DNA of 8,940 nucleotides from Bacteriovoracales bacterium (GTDB lineage Bacteria; Bdellovibrionota; Bacteriovoracia; Bacteriovoracales; Bacteriovoracaceae), in NCBI GenBank assembly GCA_007117175.1, contig SKGZ01000107.1:1-8940 (forward strand), read 5' to 3'. Shown here one piece after another: positions 1 to 5,242 of this stretch (position 1 is its first letter; each line of letters begins with the position of its first letter). The notes under the pieces are model-generated. The model was not told the DNA's origin and made no database searches. It saw nothing but the letters and a program-made list of their open reading frames with translations. The position numbers were made by a program, and so were the translations under genes.

Positions 1-46
1 TGGCGGCAGCTCCAATCAACAGACCGCCTAAAAAACCATTCATCAT
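1..46 (-). CDS. N-terminus of a YeeE/YedE-like (DUF395) membrane protein, cut by window edge
   Basis: Only the first 15 codons lie in the window. They read MMNGFLGGLLIGAAA, a glycine-rich hydrophobic start of the kind seen in the first membrane helix of YeeE/YedE (sulfur transport, thiosulfate or persulfide-related) inner-membrane proteins. The ATG at 46 overlaps the TGA of the upstream arsR-rhodanese gene (ATGA overlap, 43-46), and a strong ribosome site, AAAGGAG (60-54), sits 7 nt upstream, inside the arsR coding end. A second in-frame ATG at 43 is possible. The two genes are therefore almost certainly cotranscribed and translationally coupled. The family call rests on 15 residues plus the context: YeeE-type proteins commonly accompany ArsR regulators, rhodaneses and MBL-fold persulfide dioxygenases. 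That a membrane protein begins here is fairly secure; the family is less so. Confidence 0.55.
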   Translation of the reverse strand, partial: MMNGFLGGLLIGAAA

Positions 47-660
47 TTCAGTTCTCCTTTAAAAAAATGTTCCAGTGAATCATTGATCCAAAAAGCTTGA
101 AAACCGTGTTCTCTTAAAAATAAAGCTGCTCGTGAAGATAAAAGACATAAGGGAGCTCGGCAAAAAACTAAGACTCTTTTTTTCTTAGAAAGATGATCAA
201 GGTTCTTTTTGAGTTGTGAGAAAGGAAAATGGTGAACTCCCTGGATTTCATGCTTTTTTTCATCTTCACCTCGCACATCCAGAATGAAAAGATCTTGCTT
301 TTTAAAAAGTTGCAGTGTCTGCTTTTTGGAAAGCTTCCATTGCCAGTCATCCATGGGCACAATTTGTGGTTTTTGCTCGATGATAAACCTCTGACAAGCT
401 CTCCAAAATTTTTGACAATGATCTGGTAAATGATAGATTCTTTTTTGACCTTGCATTTGCATCCGCACAATTTGTTCAGATTTGAGCTTCTGTAGATGCA
501 TAGAAGTATTGGCGATACTTTGATCAATTTTCTCAGCTAAGGTCTCTACTTGATAGGGACATTGAGATAAAAAGTGTAGTATTTTCAATCGAGTAGGGCT
601 TGCTAGACATTTCAGTAGCTGAGCGGCAGGATCAAATTGTGAACCAAAAGAGGTCTTCAT
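43..660 (-). CDS. ArsR-family repressor fused to a C-terminal rhodanese domain (likely sulfur/persulfide sensor)
   Basis: This 205-residue protein has two domains. Residues about 10-80 form an ArsR/SmtB winged helix: LASPTRLKIL is the typical second helix, residues 38-60 the helix-turn-helix, and GQKRIYHL (71-78) the beta wing. Residues about 113-200 form a rhodanese domain: LDVRGEDE (127-134), then the active-site loop CRAPLC (167-172), with C167 just after its beta strand as the expected persulfide-carrying cysteine. Other cysteines are C18, C34, C82 and C89. ArsR-rhodanese fusions are a known family. BigR and SqrR, related ArsR proteins, sense persulfides through a dithiol pair, but the position I would align with their first cysteine looks like H29, so sensing may differ or involve the rhodanese cysteine. 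It is divergent from the MBL gene and overlaps the YeeE-like gene by 4 bp. No good ribosome site precedes the ATG, and the predicted transcription start nearly coincides with it. Autorepression through the adjacent palindrome is likely but inferred. Confidence 0.9.
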   Translation of the reverse strand: MKTSFGSQFDPAAQLLKCLASPTRLKILHFLSQCPYQVETLAEKIDQSIANTSMHLQKLKSEQIVRMQMQGQKRIYHLPDHCQKFWRACQRFIIEQKPQIVPMDDWQWKLSKKQTLQLFKKQDLFILDVRGEDEKKHEIQGVHHFPFSQLKKNLDHLSKKKRVLVFCRAPLCLLSSRAALFLREHGFQAFWINDSLEHFFKGELK

Positions 661-667
661 AAAATCA

Positions 668-696
668 ATGATACCTTAATAAATTCGAATATTCAA
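668..696 (-). promoter_or_regulatory. Predicted promoter of the arsR-rhodanese operon
   Basis: On the minus strand, TTGAAT (696-691, -35) and TATCAT (673-668, -10) are separated by 17 bp. They match the sigma-70 consensus at 4 of 6 and 5 of 6 positions. The start site would fall near 661-662, directly before the ATG at 660, giving a leaderless or nearly leaderless mRNA. The -35 lies inside the left arm of the palindrome at 688-713, so a bound repressor would occlude it. Confidence 0.5.
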
Positions 697-713
697 TTGA
701 TTAATTGAATATT
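688..713. promoter_or_regulatory. Perfect inverted repeat, probable operator of the ArsR-family repressor
   Basis: AATATTCAATT (688-698) and AATTGAATATT (703-713) are exact reverse complements, 11 bp each, around the 4-bp spacer GATT. The repeat is in the middle of the divergent region between arsR-rhodanese and the MBL gene and covers or touches both predicted -35 elements. ArsR/SmtB dimers typically bind AT-rich interrupted palindromes of this size next to their own gene. One operator could control both transcripts. The symmetry is seen directly; the identity of the binding protein is inferred from position. Confidence 0.7.
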
Positions 714-725
714 TTGTGATAAACT
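697..725 (+). promoter_or_regulatory. Predicted promoter of the MBL-fold gene
   Basis: TTGATT (697-702) and TAAACT (720-725) are 17 bp apart, and TG at 717-718 gives an extended -10 (TGATAAACT). The -35 falls on the end of the left arm, the spacer and the axis of the palindrome, so the same repressor could block it. Transcription would start near 731-732, just before the ribosome site at 733-738. Confidence 0.45.
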
Positions 726-732
726 TATTCAA

Positions 733-756
733 AAGGAGAATCTTATGAAAGTATAA
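733..756 (+). other. Ribosome site and ancestral start of the MBL gene, ended by TAA at codon 4
   Basis: AAGGAG (733-738) is followed after 6 nt by ATG (745), AAA, GTA and then TAA (754-756). Reading on in the same frame past the stop gives HFFDPQTYTLTYVLWDE and joins the open frame at 808 without a frameshift. That stretch resembles the first beta strands of MBL-fold persulfide dioxygenases, which commonly begin with a short Met-initiated leader before an FFDP-like motif. The stop therefore looks like a nonsense change (from CAA, GAA or AAA) or a base-calling error. A three-codon upstream reading frame is a less likely alternative. Confidence 0.75.
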
Positions 757-807
757 CATTTTTTTGACCCACAGACCTATACTCTGACTTATGTTCTCTG
801 GGATGAA

Positions 808-1623
808 ATGAGCATGGATGGAGTGATTATTGATCCTGTTTGGGATTTTGATCAGCCATCAGGACAGTTAAAGGATCACTCCATTCAACAAGTGGTTAAA
901 TTTATTTCTCAACAGAAAATAAATGTTCGCGGTATTCTAGAAACCCATGCCCATGCCGATCATCTCTCAAGCGCTCATCAACTCAAAGCTTATTACCCAG
1001 AAGCAATCACGGCCATTGGCAGTAAAATTAAATTAGTGCAAGCAGTCTTTAAAGAACACTTCAATATTGATTATGTGAATGCCGATGCCTCTCAATTTGA
1101 TCTGTTATTGGAGGACTTTCAAGACTATGAATTTGGAACCTTAAAGTTAAAGGCCATTCCTACTCCAGGGCACACACCCGCATGTATGAGCTATCTTTTT
1201 GGCAATAAGGTTTTTACCGGAGATGCTCTTTTTATGCCAGATTACGGCACCGGTCGTTGTGATTTTCCTAAAGGCAGTTCTAAGGCGCTTTTTCACTCTG
1301 TCAGCCATAATCTATATTCATTACCTGATGAGACAGAAGTTTACGTGGGACATGATTATCAGCCAGGTGGAAGGGAATTAGCTTTTCAAACCACCATCGG
1401 TGAAAGTAAAAAGAAAAATATTCAACTCACAGAAAAAACAACTGAACAAGACTATATTCACTTTCGCGACAATCGAGACAAAACTCTTTCCACCCCTTTA
1501 TTGTTGCTTCCTAGCTTGCAAGTCAATATTAATGGAGGGCAATTACCGCCGGCTGAAAATAATGGAGTGAGTTATTTGAAGACACCACTTCAGGTGCTCA
1601 AAGATGATTCTTTCCAGCGATAA
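808..1623 (+). CDS. MBL-fold hydrolase of the persulfide-dioxygenase/Blh type, 5' end interrupted
   Basis: The open frame gives 271 residues. With the upstream part from 745 it would be 292. Metal-binding motifs of the metallo-beta-lactamase fold are complete: HAHADH (47-52), H122 in PTPGHTPACM, D139 in FTGDALF and H182 in VGHDYQPGGRE. The segment GTGRCDFP (147-154) is typical of the ETHE1/Blh-like branch, which oxidises glutathione persulfide or similar persulfides to sulfite with a single iron. Glyoxalase II is a poorer fit because of that signature. Divergence from an ArsR-rhodanese gene with a YeeE-like partner supports a sulfur-detoxification role. The ATG at 808 lacks a convincing ribosome site (GGGA 4 nt upstream), and starting there removes the first beta strands, so the product may be inactive if the TAA at 754 is real. 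The 3' end overlaps the convergent response regulator by 34 bp. Family call is firm; functional status is uncertain. Confidence 0.85.
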   Translation: MSMDGVIIDPVWDFDQPSGQLKDHSIQQVVKFISQQKINVRGILETHAHADHLSSAHQLKAYYPEAITAIGSKIKLVQAVFKEHFNIDYVNADASQFDLLLEDFQDYEFGTLKLKAIPTPGHTPACMSYLFGNKVFTGDALFMPDYGTGRCDFPKGSSKALFHSVSHNLYSLPDETEVYVGHDYQPGGRELAFQTTIGESKKKNIQLTEKTTEQDYIHFRDNRDKTLSTPLLLLPSLQVNINGGQLPPAENNGVSYLKTPLQVLKDDSFQR

Positions 1624-2936
1624 AACGAGGCACTGGAAATTCCCAAGGCCTTAATGGTTTTATTCACCTCGCCACTATTTTCATTGAGAAAGTGATCAAT
1701 GATTTCTTTACGGGCAGTTTGAATAAAACCATCCAGTCCAATCTGCTGGGCCATCTTTTTTTGCTCTAAGCTTAGCAGTCCATCTTTTAGGCTGACTTGT
1801 TCTTTGGGATTAAAAAAGTTCTTAAGACTTTGTTCATCCAGATAGCTGCGACGATTAAGCTCTAGCTGACAGGCAAGAATTTTTAACTCCCTTAAATTCC
1901 CTGGCCAGTTGTAATTTTGCACCTGCTTAGAAAACTCATGGGAGAAGAAATAGCGCCTTGGTCCACTAAGCATAGCTTGCAATAGAGCAAGGATGTCTTC
2001 TTTTCTTTCTTTTAATGTGGGAATTTGTAATTTAAAAAAAGAAATTCGGTAGTAAAGGTCTTCTCTGAATTGTTTTTTTTCCACCATCTCTGGCAAATTG
2101 TTCTGTGCAGAAGTGATTAGGCGAAAATTAGATTGCACCAGTTGATTCGATCCTACGGGATAAAATTGTTTTTCTTCGATTGCCTTCAGCAGTTTAGCCT
2201 GCAATGCCAGTGGCATAGAGTCAATTTCATCTAGATAAAGAGTTCCTTGATGGGCTTCGGCCATCTTTCCTTTATAGTCCTGTTGAGCCCCAGAAAAAGA
2301 ACCTTTCTTGTGACCAAACATTTCCGATTCAAACAAGTCCTTGGGTAGGGAAGAACAATTGAGCGAAATCATTTTTCCCTTGCGCCCACTGGCCTGGTGA
2401 ATCTTTTCTGCCAAATAGGTCTTTCCGCAACCGGTGGCGCCTGTGAGCAAGACCGCTAAATCAGAAGTCGCCTGTTGCCTTAACCATTGCAGCTTTTCTG
2501 CAAAGTCTTGATTATAGGTTGGTATTAAATTTTCTTGGTCTGTGGGCTGATTTTCTAGTTGATACTTACTAATTAAATCCTCTAGCAACGATGGTTCATC
2601 TCCTTTGACAAAGTAATCATTGGCTCCTAATTGTAAACATTGTTCAATGGTCGCCGAATCATCGTAGCTAGTGAGCACCACATTATAGATTTTTTGGGCC
2701 GCAGCCGCTTGAATTAATTGCATCCCGGCTTTTTCTTCTAAATCTAAATCTAAATCTAGAAATAAAATATCCGGCTTTTGTTTTTGCAGGTACTGAAGTC
2801 CTTGGGAGAGACTCCCTACTTGATCCACTGGGCCATGTTTTTCTAATAATGAGGCGAATACATCGCGAAAGTTAGCATCATCTTCAACAATACAAAATTT
2901 TATTTTTTTCAAAGGGGGCCATCCTTTTTTGGGCAT
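1590..2936 (-). CDS. Sigma-54-dependent response regulator (receiver, AAA+, Fis-like HTH)
   Basis: The 448 residues have NtrC-like architecture. The receiver (about 11-125) has the acidic pocket E18-D19-D20, phosphoacceptor D61 after ILFL, T89 and K111. The AAA+ domain (about 140-360) has Walker A GATGCGKT (166-173), GSFSGA (212-217) in place of GAFTGA, Walker B GTLYLDEI (231-238), arginine-finger region FREDLYYR (290-297), PTLKERKEDI and NWPGNLREL (343-351). The C-terminal helix-turn-helix (about 405-441) ends in GISSASFYRW and departs from the usual Fis-type sequence. Phosphorylation should drive ATP-dependent opening of sigma-54 promoters; no TGGCAC-N5-TTGC element was seen in the window. 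No histidine kinase adjoins it, so it is an orphan here. The ATG at 2936 has only a weak AGG upstream; TTG at 2912 follows AAAAAAGGA by 9 nt and would give a receiver starting MKKIKFCIVEDD, so it may be the true start. Its 3' end overlaps the MBL gene. Confidence 0.92.
   Translation of the reverse strand: MPKKGWPPLKKIKFCIVEDDANFRDVFASLLEKHGPVDQVGSLSQGLQYLQKQKPDILFLDLDLDLEEKAGMQLIQAAAAQKIYNVVLTSYDDSATIEQCLQLGANDYFVKGDEPSLLEDLISKYQLENQPTDQENLIPTYNQDFAEKLQWLRQQATSDLAVLLTGATGCGKTYLAEKIHQASGRKGKMISLNCSSLPKDLFESEMFGHKKGSFSGAQQDYKGKMAEAHQGTLYLDEIDSMPLALQAKLLKAIEEKQFYPVGSNQLVQSNFRLITSAQNNLPEMVEKKQFREDLYYRISFFKLQIPTLKERKEDILALLQAMLSGPRRYFFSHEFSKQVQNYNWPGNLRELKILACQLELNRRSYLDEQSLKNFFNPKEQVSLKDGLLSLEQKKMAQQIGLDGFIQTARKEIIDHFLNENSGEVNKTIKALGISSASFYRWKESSLST
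2737..2760 (-). repeat. In-frame hexanucleotide repeat at the phosphoacceptor site
   Basis: On the plus strand TCTAAA occurs three times in tandem, followed by the one-mismatch copy TCTAGA. On the coding strand this encodes the alternating LDLDLDL at residues 60-66, which includes phosphoacceptor D61. Each unit adds two residues without shifting the frame. The loop from D61 to G71 is two residues longer than the usual receiver spacing of 8, matching one unit of expansion. Confidence 0.8.
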
Positions 2937-2985
2937 TCTGCCTAAAAGTGCTTAAGAGCTCAATGGTGTGTGTAATATTTACTGG

Positions 2986-3846
2986 TTAGGGAGTGAAGAG
3001 CGATTGGCAGTTGGTTTGACCGCGAAAGGCTGAACAAGTGGTTCCCATGATGGTTCTTCTCTGTTGAAAAATGGCTTGCCATGTCATTAGCTGACATAGC
3101 TGAACTTTGACCTGAGGAGAGTATGATTCATTGATTTTTTCTAAAATAGGATCAGCGCACACAAATAACTCATCCTGTGCCATTCCTTTGCCAGGTTCGT
3201 GTAGTATTGCTTTGAACTCCCCGCTCATGGGCATGCAGTCTCCGTAGCATACATCTATCCTTATCCATTGTTGGCAGGATAAGTCTTCTTTAGGTAGTTG
3301 ATAAAAAATATCCTGCTCACTGCTGGCAATTTCAATTTGTTTTTTGTCCTGATTCTTAATTATTTGGTTGTGAACCAAACTTGGCCTGTAGGGCAATGGA
3401 AAAACTTCAATCTCCTCATCGCTGCAAAACGTGGGTGGCCTCCACATTTTTTCCCAAAGATTATGATCAATCCCAATTAACTGAGAGTTCTCTACTTTGT
3501 TTAAATCTTTACATTCATCAACGGCTCTGCTTAAGCACTCTTGTTGCGCTAAATTTTTCATTCGCTGCAAGAAAAAACCGTACATTTGAAAATTTTGATG
3601 GGTTCCATTTCCTACGGAGAGTTCTTCTCGTGCCGTTGAGTAAGTCAGTGGGAATTTTAGAGTTTTTCCATCACTTCCACTGCACTGAATTTCACAGTGA
3701 ATATCCAACTCAATATTGGTATTAGGTGGAAAGGAGGATTGCTTGACTTGGCAGTGATCGACCTGTTTTATCTTGAGTCCCTCTGTCAGATTCATTGTCG
3801 CCCAAACAGGAATTGTGATGAAAAAGATGAGCAGTCCAGTTTTCAT
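2986..3846 (-). CDS. Exported cysteine-rich protein of unknown family
   Basis: I do not recognise this 286-residue protein. It starts with a clear signal peptide (MKTGLLIFFITIPVWA, likely cut after A16) and has no later membrane segment, so it is probably periplasmic or secreted. There are 13 cysteines (32, 51, 55, 104, 112, 141, 191, 200, 204, 230, 251, 271, 280), none in the predicted signal peptide, spread along the chain as expected for a disulfide-stabilised extracytoplasmic protein; the odd number leaves one unpaired or intermolecular. No lipobox or catalytic motif is evident. No ribosome site precedes the ATG at 3846, and a predicted extended -10 (TAAAAT, 3858-3853) places transcription start at the ATG, suggesting a leaderless mRNA. 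It lies between another secreted protein (64 bp upstream) and the response regulator (49 bp downstream), all on one strand. A functional link to the regulator is speculative. Confidence 0.8.
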   Translation of the reverse strand: MKTGLLIFFITIPVWATMNLTEGLKIKQVDHCQVKQSSFPPNTNIELDIHCEIQCSGSDGKTLKFPLTYSTAREELSVGNGTHQNFQMYGFFLQRMKNLAQQECLSRAVDECKDLNKVENSQLIGIDHNLWEKMWRPPTFCSDEEIEVFPLPYRPSLVHNQIIKNQDKKQIEIASSEQDIFYQLPKEDLSCQQWIRIDVCYGDCMPMSGEFKAILHEPGKGMAQDELFVCADPILEKINESYSPQVKVQLCQLMTWQAIFQQRRTIMGTTCSAFRGQTNCQSLFTP

Positions 3847-3852
3847 AAATTA

Positions 3853-3880
3853 ATTTTATCAGATTCTGGACTGCTCGCAA
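3853..3880 (-). promoter_or_regulatory. Predicted extended -10 promoter of the 286-aa secreted protein
   Basis: On the minus strand TTGCGA (3880-3875) and TAAAAT (3858-3853) are 16 bp apart, with TG at 3861-3860 giving TGATAAAAT, a good extended -10. The start site falls around 3846, the first base of the coding region. The -35 lies within the hairpin at 3870-3885. Confidence 0.45.
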
Positions 3881-3895
3881 GCAGTGGAGTTTTTT
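3870..3895 (+). terminator. Hairpin followed by T6; terminator-like when read on the plus strand
   Basis: ACTGCT (3870-3875) and AGCAGT (3880-3885) flank the loop CGCA, followed by GGAG and T6 (3890-3895). On the plus strand this resembles a weak intrinsic terminator, but no plus-strand gene precedes it, so it would only stop antisense transcripts. For the leftward genes the T tract is on the wrong side. It may instead be an operator overlapping the -35 of the 286-aa gene. Confidence 0.3.
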
Positions 3896-3907
3896 ATTAA
3901 TAAAAAA
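3890..3907. repeat. 18-bp perfect AT palindrome
   Basis: TTTTTTATT and AATAAAAAA are exact reverse complements with no spacer. The palindrome starts 3 bp after the stop codon of the 415-aa gene (3911-3913) and upstream of the promoter of the 286-aa gene. It could be a protein-binding site or part of a transcript end; sequence alone does not decide. Confidence 0.6.
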
Positions 3908-3910
3908 GAA

Positions 3911-5158
3911 CTAATCTAAAATCTGATACACTGAATACTGCTGATTTGAGTCGCGAGTAATAAAGTAGGATTCTTGTAAGTTTATCACCGGCTGCTGTGT
4001 GCTCACCTTAGTGACGCCAGTGCTAGTTGAAATTTTATACAGACTTTGCTCATCTCTAGCATGGAGAAAGACCTCTGCACTTTGGGAGTGATACTGTGAA
4101 TCATTACTGAATATATTATTACGATTATGCAGCTCAGCGGGCAGTTCAACAGAACCTTGAACAGCGAGACTTTCATCTCCTAGGATCTGATAAAAGACAA
4201 TAGATGATTCTTTAATGCCATAGAGTGTTTGGTCATCGTACATTGCTATCGTGGAAGGAAAAATCTCTCCTTCTTTTGAAAAACGGCGAAAAGACATCCA
4301 GTTTTCAGTCTCACCATTGATTGGAATCATGATAAATTTATTCTCCCCACGAGAAGAGACAGTTCCCAACATACTATCAAATCCCATAAAACTTCCATTT
4401 TGACTCATTGTAAGGTGAAGGATAGTGATGCTAAATCCGTGTCCATCACGCTGGTTTTTAAGGGCAGACTCTACTTTCAATTTATTTTGAGCAAGAGAAA
4501 TAGTCGTTATATTATAGTTTTGATCAAAAAGAATGACCTCGCCTAATTGATTGACTTGGCTTACGTGTGGTCGACTAAGAAAGTAAGGTGAGACTGTAGT
4601 GGCTTGGTATTTCCAGCGTAGACTATTTTGCTGACTTGTATAGTTTTGTGTATTGACTTCGGTGAGAGTCAGAAAGTGACGATGAAAAAAAGGAATACGA
4701 TTATTGTGTTGATGAGAAATAAAATAGACTTGGTTATCAAGTGAAACAGGCTGTAGTCCTGTGGTATAATTTCTTGTCAGACTCTCTTGAAAAACAATTT
4801 TTCCGTCTGGGCCCAACACCGTATTTTGAACGTGGTTGGACTGGCTGGAGTTACAGCTGACAGCAAGATGCTTGTTAGCTGTTAAATGCGCTTTACAAGA
4901 TTGATTGTAAGGAGACTGGGGAAGATAGCTAAAAACTTCCTGATTGGCTTTGATATCATGAACTCGAAAACTATCGTTCATGCAATCCATACGATCATTG
5001 TGCAGTAAATAATTTCCTTGAACCTGCACATTGTTAATGAGTGGATTGCCATTGCAACTTGTTGAAGTAAGGTTAAATTTTCCGACCTGGGCAATATTTG
5101 ATGCCGAGGCAGTTTGAATCATAGACATTAAAAAAAGAATAAGTTGCAAATGTTTCAT
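3911..5158 (-). CDS. Exported protein of unknown family, possibly beta-rich
   Basis: I do not recognise this 415-residue protein. It has a signal peptide (residues 1-19, ending TASA, an AxA cleavage site) and no further membrane segment, so it should be exported. The mature part is rich in Asn, Gln, Ser and Thr and in alternating hydrophobic and polar stretches such as NQVYFISHQH, GEVILFDQNY and SIVFYQIL, suggesting a beta-rich, perhaps propeller-like fold; this is a visual impression only. Four cysteines (35, 59, 88, 102) all lie in the N-terminal 110 residues and could form two disulfides. The start at 5158 is well supported by AAGGAG 7 nt upstream. It shares strand with fabI and the EI24 gene upstream (84-bp gap) and the 286-aa secreted gene downstream (64-bp gap). 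No catalytic motif was found. Confidence 0.8.
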   Translation of the reverse strand: MKHLQLILFLMSMIQTASASNIAQVGKFNLTSTSCNGNPLINNVQVQGNYLLHNDRMDCMNDSFRVHDIKANQEVFSYLPQSPYNQSCKAHLTANKHLAVSCNSSQSNHVQNTVLGPDGKIVFQESLTRNYTTGLQPVSLDNQVYFISHQHNNRIPFFHRHFLTLTEVNTQNYTSQQNSLRWKYQATTVSPYFLSRPHVSQVNQLGEVILFDQNYNITTISLAQNKLKVESALKNQRDGHGFSITILHLTMSQNGSFMGFDSMLGTVSSRGENKFIMIPINGETENWMSFRRFSKEGEIFPSTIAMYDDQTLYGIKESSIVFYQILGDESLAVQGSVELPAELHNRNNIFSNDSQYHSQSAEVFLHARDEQSLYKISTSTGVTKVSTQQPVINLQESYFITRDSNQQYSVYQILD

Positions 5159-5183
5159 TTTAGTTCTCCTTAGACAGAGTGCT

Positions 5184-5210
5184 TGTATAATGAAAAATAT
5201 TAAATATCAA
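5184..5210 (-). promoter_or_regulatory. Possible promoter of the 415-aa secreted protein
   Basis: In the 84-bp gap after the EI24 gene, TTGATA (5210-5205) and TATACA (5189-5184) on the minus strand are 15 bp apart, shorter than ideal. The gap is AT-rich, and no convincing terminator for the fabI-EI24 pair is visible, so read-through is also possible. Confidence 0.3.
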
Positions 5211-5242
5211 TGGAAGTTATTGTTAAGAAGGATGGCGTACTT

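Noticed and set aside
745..756. Recoding or stop readthrough at TAA 754
   Set aside because: TAA is the least leaky stop and no downstream stimulatory structure is seen; a nonsense change or sequencing error is simpler.
1600..1690. Possible terminator for the MBL gene around the AAGGCCTT and CGAGG/CCTCG elements
   Set aside because: AAGGCCTT has no loop and the CGAGG arms are too far apart; neither is followed by a proper T run.
3381..3900. Plus-strand open frames of 114 and 67 codons opposite the 286-aa gene
   Set aside because: No signal peptide or domain and no ribosome site noted; they lie antisense to a gene with a clear signal peptide and patterned cysteines.
5159..5242. Riboswitch or small RNA in the 84-bp gap before the 415-aa gene
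   Set aside because: The gap is AT-rich with no stable paired structure or known motif; only a weak promoter can be argued.
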